From contig CAMPDV010000452.1 of the NCBI GenBank assembly GCA_946699065.1, positions 124,001 through 188,000 on the forward strand: 64,000 bases of DNA, written 5' to 3'. The notes under the pieces are model-generated. The model made no database searches, had not been told where the DNA came from, and worked only from the letters and a program-made list of their open reading frames with translations. This stretch comes from Loxodes magnus. Taxonomy: Eukaryota > Ciliophora > Karyorelictea > Loxodida > Loxodidae. This document shows positions 9,801 to 21,027 of this stretch, piece after piece. Numbering within the stretch: position 1 is the stretch's first letter; each line of letters opens with the position of its first letter. The position numbers were made by a program, and so were the translations under genes.

Positions 9801-11940
9801 AATCCCACTAAATGTTTTTAAAAATAATTTAATTTATATCAATATTAAGATTCTAATTTTAAATGTTAAGTAAAGTAGCAAAATAAATTATAATTTTGAA
9901 TTAAAAACATATTTATTTTTTAATTTTATTGATTCAAATATGCCTATAAATAAAAAAATATGAAATTAGAACCATTTTTTATTAAAAGGAGAGTTAAAAA
10001 TTGTCTAAGAACAATAAATAAAATTAAATTAAAGTTTTTGATAAATTTGTATTAATAAAATATAAACTATATAAATTTGAATATTATTCTTGCTTATTTA
10101 AAATTTAATATTATTTAAATATTTTAAATATTTCTGATTATTAAATTTTATAAAAACTTACTAATTTATAGTTATTAATTATTAGTGAAAATAATATTAT
10201 TATAATACTATTTATAATTTATTTACGTATCTTATATTTATTATTTTTATATATTAAATTTCATAGAAAAATAATTAGTAATAATTAGTATTTAATAATT
10301 AATGCAATTCTACTAATTATAATTAAAATAAAAGTTTTCAAATTCTAGGTTTAACAGACTGGAAAATGGTATTTTTTTACTTAAAATAGGTACATAAGGA
10401 AAAATTATTTATTTATAAAATAAATTATATCAATAGAGTATATATCCCTTCTTATTTTTAGTTTCAAATATCCCTTTCTATTAACATTTATTTTTTAAAC
10501 AATTTTGTCGAAACTAATTATAAAAATCTATTTTGTAATAAATTCTCTATCAAGTTGATAAGTAATATTTATACTTTTATCGAAGAGAATTTCTTTCTAA
10601 TTATATTATAGCAAGTGGTTATCATACTTTCAAATATATATAAAAATTAAAATATAAATGAGAATAGCATTTTAAAGCCTTTACATTATAAAAAGATGTA
10701 TTTTATAGATAGTAAATTTAAGCAAAGAAATGATAAAGTAATAAAGAATATAATAAATAATTTTATATAATGAATGGATTCTTTTTATCTATTATAAAAA
10801 TATTTAATTTCTTATTATATATTAAAATAATATATTTTTATATTTATAAAATAGTTTTAATTAATTTCTCATATAACTTTAGTTTAGCAAAATCTTTATA
10901 AATTAAAAAGAATTTAGATATCAAATTTAAAATATTTAATTTGTAAAATTATTAAAAATTTAATAAAACTATAATATGATTTTAAGATATAATTAGAAAT
11001 AAAAGAAAGTATATAATTTATGTATCCTATTTAAAAAATATAGTTAAAATTATTTAATATATTTAAATAGCTTAAAAAATAATTTTCTTTGTTTTTAAAC
11101 ATTTTAAGAATAGTATTAAATAATTTTAAGTTATATATGGAAATAAATATTACTATTTTAATAATAATTATAAATTAAATAGTTTAATTTATATAATTCT
11201 TTCAAACTTTATTTATTAGCATTTTCATATCTTATAATTTTTATTATTAGATTCTAAATATTTTTAATAGTGAAATTTTATATTTAGTTTTTATTTGTTT
11301 CAATACATTTTTCTTCGTTATAACTTTATTATTAAATTGTGTCATTTATAATATTTATCATATTCTTTTTTTGATTAAATATTATCTTATATTTGTTAAA
11401 TTCTTGTCATAATAACTTATTAATATCGTAATTATATTACTTAAAATTTAAGCTCCAATTAATTTAATTCTAGCGAATATCTTCCAATTAATTAAATTTC
11501 TTCAACAATAAATTAATCTATTTTTTCTATATTTTAAATTATTTTATTTCAAATTGTCATATTCTATTAAAAAATTATTCTGATGTTTAATAAAGTTCAA
11601 AAAGTTATTTTTTGCTCATTTTTTCACTTAAATTTTTTTATTTCAAGAAAAATTTGACTAAAATCTTAATTATCACAGTATCAGCCAAGCTTTTTTCTCA
11701 ACTAGAATCGAATGATTAAGTTTAAATGAAATTCATAGTTTATTTAATAGTATTATTTTAATTTTTCATTTGTATTATCGATATCCTTTTTTATATAAAA
11801 GCTTCTAACTTTTGGAGTAAAACAAATATCTTTGGAATTAATGAGGAGAAAATGCATACTTAAAATTAAATCATTTGATACTATAAAGTTTTAGATAAAA
11901 CAGCAAATATTAGGTTTTGTAATTATTATTATATAAAATT
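6880..11940. other. Long A+T-rich intergenic region, strongly conserved between units
   Basis: About 5 kb upstream of WD40-A with no supported gene on either strand. From about 8.0 to 9.7 kb I see almost no differences from units 2 and 3, less than in the WD40 exon. It contains a short 9-10-bp tandem (AAAAAGTTA-like) near 9550 and the indel at 9750-9835. It presumably holds the WD40 promoter at its left end, but I see no recognisable promoter motif. Confidence 0.55.
9750..9835. repeat. 54-bp segment flanked by 16-bp direct repeats, unit 1 only
   Basis: AAAAATAATTTAATTT occurs at 9750-9765 and 9820-9835, enclosing 54 bp. Units 2 and 3 have a single copy of the repeat and no insert (near 30608 and 52998). 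The repeat length matches the 15-16-bp duplications of the retroinsertions here, so it could be a very short truncated retroinsertion. Loss from the ancestor of units 2 and 3 is equally possible. Confidence 0.6.
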
Positions 11941-11984
11941 GTTTCTCCATTATTAAGGAGTTTTACCCTCAAAAGTACAGCGCT

Positions 11985-12797
11985 TCAAGCTTTTCGCTGT
12001 TCGTTAAAATACTTGGGGCAACAGAAAGATTACACGTACCCATCCGCGGGTTTTTTTAATAGGTTTTACGTTATAATTCCCTTAGGACTTGGTTATAGCT
12101 CCATTTTCTTCCTCTTGTTCGTACTTCCATTCTCGTGCAAAAAATCTTGTTCAGCCCAATTGCTTTTGTTCGCTTTGCTTATCAGAAATTCTATTGTTTC
12201 CATTGAAACTTCTTACAGTTCCGATATAGTTTTTATTGGTTTTAGAAGCGAAAGCATCTCGTCTTAATCGAAATATTTTCATTTGAGATTAAGCTTAGGG
12301 TTTGACGAATATTGAGATCGATCCAGTATTAGCTATTCTATTCTTGATTCTTTTAGGAGTTAAATTTCCTATTCTTATTTCACTACTTAATCCATCAGCT
12401 AAGTTGTGTTTTTATCCTAATGGTGTTGGATGCCGAAGAGCGCATCCATTTGCGTTCATAGTCATCTATACGATCCCCATCCATTTAATTCTTTTCTTTG
12501 TGGCTTGAAAATTAGCTTTTTGTTCTAGTATTTAAACTTTTAAACCTCTTCATTGAAGTTCACCACTCTTAATGCAAACTACACTACATCAAATTGCTCA
12601 GAGTTAAAGCCAAAGGATCGTTCCTAGTCACGCAATATCATCTCCTACTGCCTTCGAGGCCTCTCTTCCGTTTTGGAGTTTACCAAGTTTGTTTCTGTCG
12701 TTTACGACTTTGGAAGTTGTTAGGTCTGTTATTAGTTTTTTTGCTGATAAAAGGTTGTTCTAATTAAAGAAAAGACGTGAGGTTAGAAGAATGACAT
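11985..12797 (-). CDS. ORF1a: coiled-coil ORF1-like protein, intact in unit 1
   Basis: Read from ATG 12797 with UAR=Gln and UGA=Trp this is one open frame of 270 residues ending at UGA 11985-11987. It has a Gln-rich N-terminus (about residues 18-35), a coiled-coil stretch VVNFNEEVQKFKYQNKKLIF at about 78-97, a second helix-rich part (DQVVKQEQEIQLLKESRIEQ) at about 136-155, a Lys-rich part at about 226-232 and a Cys pair (FCCPKYF) near 259. In-frame UGA at residues 112, 114 and 173. The N-EEV-KLK-N-K pattern matches ORF1b, so I place it in the non-LTR ORF1 family by inference. It is more G+C-rich than its surroundings. Standard-code readings on the opposite strand (12013-12267, 12302-12508) are shadows. 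The stop is uncertain. Confidence 0.5.
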
Positions 12798-13199
12798 CTC
12801 GCTTCCTCTCTTCCTTTTTGTCTTTTGAAGAGGTGGCAAAGAAGCCCTATCGGATGTTTGACATTTTTTTAATTACATATAAATTGATGTAATTTATAAT
12901 TATCCAAGCTAGAAAAAACTTAAAATTTGATGAAGTTAATAATTTAAAATAATTTAATTATTAGATTTAACCTTTTAAATAAAATTTAGTCTTAAACATT
13001 TTTTATTTTAAGTTTTGAATATTAAATTATTAAATTAAATTATTAAATTAAATATGTTAAAGTAAATAATTTTAATTATTTTTAGCTTTTAATATTGCTT
13101 CAATAAGAGCTTGCAATATTATTAGAATATAAATATTTAAAGGTAGTTTAATTAAAAGCGTTTTTAAAGTTTCTATCTATATAGAGGACAAAAACTCAA

Positions 13200-15110
13200 A
13201 CTCTATAAATATATTTCGCATTTCAAATGATGTGGATCACCATGCAAAGCAGCCCCATAAATTTATGAGAATGATGAAAAACATATAGGGTATCCTGCCT
13301 CGTTTTCTATTTGTTGCTATATTCTTTCTTTTTCTTGTTGAAGATACCTACTGTTTGAATAGCTTTTTCTGAAGGAATATACTCGATTTCCTCTTATGTT
13401 TCCTCTTATATTTCTTCCTGCTTTTCTTCACTTTCTTCTACATATTTTTGTTATGCATCCTGATTTGCTCTTATAGTTTATCCTAATTACATTGCTATAA
13501 GACTTGCTTATTCTTTACATGATTTTCTTCTTTTTCTCCAATTCATATCGTAATTGTTAAGCTTGGAAGTTTTTTCTTGAAAACCTCATATACTGCGCTA
13601 TTTTAAAATACTGTTCTTGCAATTATAAATAAAATAAATTTGACTCCTAAAGGTGGCGTAGGTTTTTCTTCTTTATAACCATCTAATTTTCTCTTATATA
13701 ACTCGAGCATTTTCTTCAGTTCAATCTTTTGGTATACCGAAAATATTAGTTTTTTATTATTTGCTATTTTAAGATGTATAAATTTGATTTGAAAAGGGAA
13801 ATCTTAAGATTTTATAAATATTTCACATTTATTTAGTTTTATTTACTTTTTCTTATTCAGTTTATTAAGTACTAAGAACATTTTAAGTATTTTAGTCTAT
13901 TTTTTAGTGGGAGCATTTTATTATACTACTTTAAGTATCTACTCTCCTGTTCAAACAGCACATCTATTAAACTTACTAGCTTCTAGAATAAATTCGGCAA
14001 CTCCTGCTTCACTTAAGGAGCTTTTCCCACTTGGACAGATGCTAAACATAGAATAGTAATTCCATTCAAATGTTTACAATTTTACCTTACTAAAAATTAA
14101 TTCTTCTAAGTAGCATATAAGCTAGACATTCTTCATGGTCTCTAAAATACTGTTCTGAAGCAATCTAATTCAAAATTTCAACTTATTGTCGTATTTTGCA
14201 CTGAACTTCATACTTTTTTGTGTAAATATTCAATCAGTTAATCACTTTCAAATATGCTTTTCATTTAAAGACTTGGAATATTTCTAGCAAATCTTTCCCA
14301 AATCATTCTAAGGATTTAATCAGATAATCCATCAGCTGTTATATTTTATTGATGAGTAAAATATAAACCATAGAAAAAACATCATAAATCGGTTATTTAA
14401 GAATGCTTTACTATTTCAAAATATCTCATATTATAAAGTATGAAGTCATAGTCACTAGGATCAAGAAAATTTATATAATCTCTATATTTTAAAGCTGCTT
14501 CAAGAGAGCTATTTCTCTTCATCATCAGTTCTTCCAATAGCTATATTCCTTACAATTTCAACTAAAAGCTTACCAAGTTAGGAACTTTCACGGATTATTC
14601 TCTTAGAATTATTTATACAGTGTTTATCATAGCCAATATATAGATTAAAAATTTGTCTTCTTCTGATCTATAATAAGCCATTAAAGTACCATAAATACAT
14701 GCTAGGTAAGACTAAACCATTTCAAGAGCATATATTTTTTATTTCCCCTCTAATCTTAAAAACTTATTCTATGCATCAGGCTCTATATGTACGAAAAATG
14801 ATATTAATCAGTTTTAGTTCTCAGGGAGTTTCTTTCTCTAAAATGCATTATTTATTATACTGCAAGGTAATAATCCTAAAACACCTCACTAATTTACACG
14901 CTTCATCCAGACCCAATTATTAGTTCTAAAATACAAACAGGTACAGTTCCCTTTTGTAATGTTACATCTGTTTCTGGTAATTAAAAAGCTAGCACTAAAT
15001 ACGCATCAGCTTCAGTTTTTCCATCATGATTTTTAAAGGTATCATTAAGCATTTAAATTCCTACATTTTATCTCAATAAATTTTATCTCTCTGCAGCTCA
15101 CTAAATATGA
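13200..15110 (-). pseudogene. Frame-broken coding remnant, family not recognised
   Basis: Several stretches of the minus strand read as natural protein but in different frames. They include TFKNHDGKTEADAYLVLAF (near 15040), a long block near 14330-14760 with KQKIYALEMVQSYLACIYGT and SSLEAALKYRDYINFLDPSD, then ADGLSDQILRMIWERFARNI (near 14310), an acidic coiled coil EEKQEEIQEETQEEIEYIPS (near 13410) and a Lys-rich end. Since all stops may be sense, the exact frame changes cannot be fixed. The three units share the same apparent breaks, so decay preceded duplication. It could be an old mobile-element gene or a gene with tiny introns. I assign no function. Confidence 0.4.
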
Positions 15111-15449
15111 GATGGTATTTAATAATTAATTATTGGAGACAGGCAATCTTAATAAGATATAAAAAGTACAGGGACTGTAAATTTAATAACAATAAAAAGT
15201 GTTAATTAATATATAATAGATTTTTAGAATATTTATACTACTGAAGACGCGGTATGGGTCAGAATTAATTACTTGAACTATTCTTCAGAGATAAAAAATA
15301 AAATGATATAATCACTGACTAAAGATAAGTAGCAAGATGTGCTTTACAAAGTCTTATCTACTTTTAATGAATCTTACTTTATTGTCTTTAATTGGTTATT
15401 CTTTTAAAATTACATTGCAATGTATTATTTCGAATTCTATATAAAACTT

Positions 15450-16212
15450 TACAATGAATCTTAAACGGATCTCAGCTCTTATTTAGCATTTCTTTTTAGT
15501 AACCTTAAATATTTCAAGAATTCTAAATAGATGAATTAACATTTTCAAATAGAACTTTAAGATGCTAGTAGTAGCAAATAATTTTAAATAAAGTTTTAAA
15601 TAAAATAGAATAAACATTTTATTCAGATGTAATAGGAAGGTTGAGTGCAATGCCTACTTCACACCTTTATTTTAAAGATTAAGATAATAACATTGAATAA
15701 TAGAAATTTCCAACTTTTACTTACACAATATTAAACAAGACAATGATTAGAGAAATAGTATCAATTTTCAAATTAATGACCTTTAGTTACAATTTTTAGT
15801 ATTATTTGAGATATAGGTACTATTAAATAAAACACTCTGAAATTTGCATTTGCGGAGAATAAGAAACCTATTAACATATTTCTTAATGTGAAGCTCTGCA
15901 AGATTTAATGGAAGAATTTAAAGACTTGAAAAATTATGATTTGCTTAAACTTATAACTAGCAAAAAAATTAAATTAATCTTAACTTCCATACTCTAAGAT
16001 AACTTTAACAAATTGACTACAGAATTAAATACTTTTATTCAAAATTGCTTCATAGAATAATTTAAATTTTAGAGTAAAAAACGAACAAGTGGAAGAGTTA
16101 ATGGAATAATTTGACTAGTGAGCAAGTGCAGAAGAAAATGATTAAAGAAAATTAAATCAAGATTATTGAGATGGAAGTTGTAAAACATTTTTTATTATCT
16201 ATATGAAATATG
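15450..16212 (+). pseudogene. 3' end of a non-LTR retrotransposon ORF2, unit 1
   Basis: The plus strand from about 15620 reads FYSDVIGRLSAMPTSHLYF, then a basic-aromatic stretch (YYLRYRYYQIKHSE) and the zinc-finger motif CICGEQETYQHISQC with C-x-C-x7-H-x3-C at 15845-15889. This finger typically lies C-terminal to the reverse transcriptase in CR1/R1-like non-LTR elements. Helical Leu/Lys-rich sequence follows. No reverse-transcriptase core is present upstream, so it is a 5'-truncated relic. It is oriented opposite to the other elements of the unit. Confidence 0.65.
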
Positions 16213-16544
16213 GTAAAAACATATAAATTTTAATTATTATATATATTAATCAATATAAGTCAAAAAAATAACCATTTTTAATATTTAACTTAGTTTTTAA
16301 ATTATATATCAAAAAATTTTAATTTAAATTAGAATTATAATTGAAAATATTATTAAAATTAAGGCTTTAAAAATGAAAGCTAATGTTTTCATAGTTAAAT
16401 TATTTTTTTAATTAAATTAGTAATTAGTTATCATTTTCATATTACATCAAGATTAAAAATTGCTTTGCAATTACAACAATTTTTCTGTTTAATTAAAATG
16501 CTGCAAAAATTTTAATTAATTATAAATAATAAAAATTAAAGTTT

Positions 16545-17071
16545 AGGTTTAAATCTTGAGTTATTGTCGCCTTCAATTATCATTGGATCATTTCTTTATT
16601 CTTTCAATTCCATTTAATGCTGCAATTTTTACTGATTTTCTTCTATTTCCTAATTTGCTGATTAGTTCTTTCTGCTTCTATTGTTAGTTTTGAGATTAAC
16701 TGCTCTAGTCTTGTGATATATTTCAAAATTCGTTAAGGTCTCTTTCTTAGGTCATGAATCTCGATTCTATTTCCTCTGCAAGTTGAAGTTTTTCCATAAA
16801 CTTCTTATTGTCTTTCTTCAACTTTTTAACCTCTTCCTGGAAATCTAGCACCACTTTAATCAGCTAATCTTAGCTTATTTACTATTATGTAGCGAGATTC
16901 AAAGACTTCCGAGCGCATAATATTCTTAGCCTGTTTTAGGCTTTTTTTAGAGCTGGAAGATTCATCTTGATTGATGATTTTTTTATTACTCTTTTCCTGG
17001 TCCTAACCTTTCTAGAATGTCGTTAACTCCTATTTTTAGGAGCCGCGAAGAATCTTTTTGAATCCTGACAT
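16545..17071 (-). pseudogene. ORF1b: ORF1-like coiled-coil remnant, unit 1
   Basis: From ATG 17071 the reading is MSGFKKILRGSQKQELTTFQ, Ser/Lys-rich, then after a possible 19-nt intron (16864-16882) a coiled coil LDFQEEVKKLKKDNKKFMEK with a TQERDL motif, as in ORF1d. Near 16745 the best frame shifts, and near 16690 again, ending EGDNNSRFKPKL. The shifts are identical in all units, so it was broken before duplication. Its island is more G+C-rich than its surroundings. Confidence 0.5.
16864..16882 (-). other. Possible 19-nt intron in ORF1b
   Basis: On the minus strand: GTAAATAAGCTAAGATTAG. Removing it joins FESRYII directly to LIKVVLDFQEEV at a codon boundary and restores the coiled-coil frame. 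It is conserved in the other units at 37655-37673 and 60017-60035. A plain frameshift is the alternative. Confidence 0.4.
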
Positions 17072-17705
17072 CTTTTAAAAAAAAGAAGGTTAAAAGATAA
17101 TAATTTATAAAGATAAAATGTAAGATAAACTTTAGAATTTATAATAAATAAAATTAAAAAAGTAAAATTTCATTCAATTAGCAGATAATCCTTATTATTT
17201 TTAATTTAGATCCTCTTAAAATAAAATAGATAAAAAGATATTTTAATTAATGTTATAATCTAAAAATATTAGAAGTAAAAAAAGAGTAAAATCTTAAAGA
17301 ATTCTTTAGTGATAATACTTTTAGATAATCGTTAGTAAAGAGAAAGAAAGTCACAAATTTTAAGATTTTTTATTAAATTCACGAAGAAAAAATTAATATT
17401 AAAATTCAGTCCTGAAATGAATTATAATTTAAACATATTTAACTACAATATCTATAAATTTTATATCTTTTTAAAAAAGCTAACTTTTTATATAAATTAA
17501 AGAACTATTTATAAAATTAAATAAATATTTTTATTATATATTAAATAATTAAAAAATTTATAAATGTGTAAGGCAATTACAAATAAACCTTTCTTTATAA
17601 AAAGTTTAGCGTTTAGAAAATTATAAATAAATATACAATTACTAAAACATTTAAACTAAAAATTACATAAATATTCTTATTTTTAGCAAATTTTAGCTTT
17701 AAATT

Positions 17706-17721
17706 CTAAAATTAAAAGGTT
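17706..17721. other. Empty target site of the ORF1c element
   Basis: CTAAAATTAAAAGGTT is present once here, followed by ATCTTAATTTAATAAATAGA. In units 2 and 3 the same 16 bp flank a 784-bp insertion on both sides. Confidence 0.9.
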
Positions 17722-17759
17722 ATCTTAATTTAATAAATAGAGCAATAAAGATATCTAAT

Positions 17760-18700
17760 AGTAAAACGTTGAAATTAAAGAGATAATATTTATAGGATAT
17801 TAATGAACCTATTAAGCAAAAAATAATTTCTAAAGTTTTATTATTATTAAATAATTAAATCTTATACCACAAAGTTTAATTATTTGATTTAGTATAAACT
17901 AGCTAAAATGTAATAAAAATAGAATATAAAATAAGTTGTTTAAGTTTAATAAAATAGATTTAAAATACTTTGATTAATATATAGTTAAATATTCTAAAAG
18001 GGATTCCTTGATTATGAAAGTTTTAAATTAGGCTTTTTAATAAATTGAATATGATTTAGTGATAATTTTAGAATATTTAAAGTAAATTAGGATTATTTAA
18101 TAAATGATAATTGAATTTGATTAAAAAGGATAAAATGATTAGTTAGTATTTTGACTTAAAGTAGTTAATGAATAATAGACTAATGATTTAATGATTATAT
18201 TGATTTTGAATAATAATGTTTATAGTTTTAAAATATTAGTAGTATAATCCCTTATAATGCTTTTATATTTTTGATGACTAATTTAAATTAATCTTTTTTG
18301 ATAAAATAATAATTTAATTAATTAATTTTATTATTTTTAAATTAAATATACTAATTATTTATTTATCAATTCATAGTCATTTAACATTATTTAAATAACA
18401 TTTAACTATATCAACAGTAACTATCAAAACTACTATTACTACTATCAAATATACTATTTACATATTTTTACTAACAAACCTAAATAACTCATTTCAAATT
18501 ACTTCTTTAATAACTTATATAATATCTATTTATTATTTAACATACAAATATTACATTCTACTATTATAACAAAAACTATAACCTATTTTACTTCTACTAA
18601 ATCCAAACCCATACCTAGTTATTAGATTATTAGAAACTAAAAAAAACTAAATACCATTTACTTTATTCCTATTAATATCAAGCCTCTACTAAAATTATTT
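17760..18700. other. Sharp GC-skew switch, unit 1
   Basis: Between 18001 and 18240 the plus strand has about 35 G and 5 C. Between 18361 and 18600 it has about 2 G and 41 C. The change happens across a 60-bp segment around 18301-18360 that is nearly pure A/T. No gene was supported on either side. All three units show it. Confidence 0.7.
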
Positions 18701-19246
18701 CTATTTCTTAAATAAGAAAAAGAAGCAATAGTTATAAGGGTACTTCTATAATTAAAATTTAGAAATTTAAAATGTTTGTTTCAAAGTTTCCTCCTTAATA
18801 AACTGTTACTTTAATTATTTGCTTTACTATAATGAAACATACTATTATTTCCTAAAATAGTATTTTAACATAAGAACAGCATGTGTAAGAGAATGATTTA
18901 GATTAGCTATCTATAAGTCATTAAATATTGCACTAGTGTTGGGAATACTAGTTTATTTTTACCTTTCATTATAATATCAGCAATGATAGCTCCAATTTAA
19001 CAAAAATAATTCTACTTAGTAAAAAGATAAAAATTACCCCATTTAATCTTTATTCTCAAAATCAGACCAAAGAAATAAATCTGAAGTAATATATCTATTT
19101 ATTAAAAATTAAGAGTTGTCAAGATAATCGAAACCTTGCTTACTTATGAATATTTGCAAATAGATATTATAATTGATGATTTCAAAGAGTTTAATAAGCA
19201 TAGCAATATTTAAAAAAAAAATTATTCTAAGAATGTCTTTAAAGAA

Positions 19247-19795
19247 ATGAAGTCATATCAACAGCAAAAAGATTTGTTGATTTAATAAGAGATATATAAA
19301 ACGTTTTCTCTTTAATAATATACGCTAAATACAATAGACATCTAATTTAAGAAACTATTTCAATCTAAAAACTAATTACTTATATTTATAATTTTTAATA
19401 TGAACTGAATCATCGATATAACAAAATTCAATTCAATAAACTTTGCTTAAGTAGATAGGAATTTGATACATTTGAGCACATTTTCAAACGTAATCTTTTT
19501 ACAGATATTAAAAAATTTAATAAATTTAAAATAATTAATGGAAATAGTGTAAAAACTTGTTTTATATAACTAAAACTATATTAATAAATAGTTTAAAAAA
19601 GATAAGATAATTAAATTAGATAAGTACATAAAAATATTTCATCAATAATATTTAGAAAACCATTAAAGATTTTTAAGGACTAGAGTGAAGAGAAAGTAGA
19701 TTATATTAAAAACCCATAAAAAGATTTAATGAGCTAAAAAATTCTTTATCAAGATGAGAGTGAAAGAGAATCATGAATGAAATATATAAACTTTT
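19247..19795 (+). pseudogene. Copy of the 40851 candidate ORF, unit 1
   Basis: Aligns codon for codon with the first part of the 40851-41522 candidate (MKSYQQQKDLLIQQEIYK). Three single-base losses near 19510-19560 cancel out, but an extra T near 19670 shifts the C-terminal part, so the copy is broken relative to unit 2. Weak, because the coding status of the family is itself uncertain. Confidence 0.25.
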
Positions 19796-19799
19796 AAAT

Positions 19800-21020
19800 T
19801 TAGCGTAATTTGCATGGTTTTATGCCAATAATTATACAATTATGTTTCAATATTTAAAATATTTAAACTCTTATAGTTTATTATTATGACTTATTATTTA
19901 AACTTTTAAATAGTAAATAAGATTTTTTAACTATTAATTTAAAAATTAAAATGAATTATTTTAATAATTATCATTAATCTTATTATTTTAAGCTAAAATA
20001 TGGGAATTTTCTAATATAATTGTTGATATATATATATAAATAATAAAAATGATAGGATAAATAAAAGTTAATCTTTTAGCATTTATAATATTAAAGGATA
20101 GTTTTAGTTAAAATATGTTTTTAATAAAAGAAATAAAGTAATTTAATTATAGTTAAATGTTTTATGTAAGTATAATTTTCTTATTATTAGCAAATTAATA
20201 ATAATGGCTTATATTTAAATTTCTTTAAACTGACAATTATAAAATAATTAATTTTACATAATTATAATAAGTTTAATTAAATTTTGATATATAAATTAAT
20301 AATTTATACTTAACTTTAAAAAATAATAAAAGTTAGTTAAGATTATTATTATAATTACTTATATTATTTAGAACTAAAAATTATACATTCATTAAATTTA
20401 TAATTATTTATAATTCTTTATTAATTTTATTTTATACAGTTATCTCTAAAGATATGTTTAACTATATTTACTTTTTAATTAACTAAATTATTGTTTTAAT
20501 TATTGTAGACATTAATTATCAAATGTGAACTTTTATATTTTTATAATCTAGTAATCAAATGCTTATTGTTAACCAATTATTTAAAACTCTTATCAAAATT
20601 ATGAAAAGCATACTCTTTATTAGTTTTAAATTAATACAAAGATAATTAATTCTAGCATATAATTATTTAATTATTTGATATAGTATTTTTAATATTAATA
20701 TCTTACTATTATAAAGGATTATTTTAAACTATATTTTGCTATCATTTAGAATTTATATTATTAAAGTAATAAAGCTAAAGTTTCCTTTGGTTTACTTAGA
20801 ACTTAAATTCCTTTTAGATATTTCTTCCTTTATATTATCTATGTTTTATTAATTATAGTTAAATAAAGAGTTATTTAAATGGCTTAATTAGCAATTTAAT
20901 TAGTTTTTAGAACTTAAATTTTAATATTTATTTATAAAAATAAATGGTATAAATTAAAGCTATTTAGTAATAGTATTTCACTTTAATAATAGAGTTATTG
21001 TATGAAACTGTTTATTTAAA
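19800..21020. other. A+T-rich stretch with a unit-1-specific segment
   Basis: No gene seen. A segment of about 195 bp at roughly 20084-20278 is missing at the matching place in unit 2 (near 41690). The rest is well conserved. Confidence 0.5.
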
Positions 21021-21027
21021 TTTTAAA

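Noticed and set aside
12013..12267. Plus-strand ORF with a hydrophobic, signal-like segment, repeated at 32806 and 55188
   Set aside because: It is antisense to ORF1a, which has coiled-coil content and matches the ORF1 family; the hydrophobic look comes from complementing Lys/Glu codons.
14699..14923. Plus-strand 74-codon ORF, repeated at 35490
   Set aside because: Antisense to the coding remnant at 13200-15110, whose minus-strand reading is richer in charged and helical sequence.
16112..16114. TGA in units 1 and 2 versus TGG in unit 3 (59265-59267) as evidence for UGA=Trp
   Set aside because: An extra A upstream in unit 3 shifts the frame, and the better tail reading there does not use this codon.
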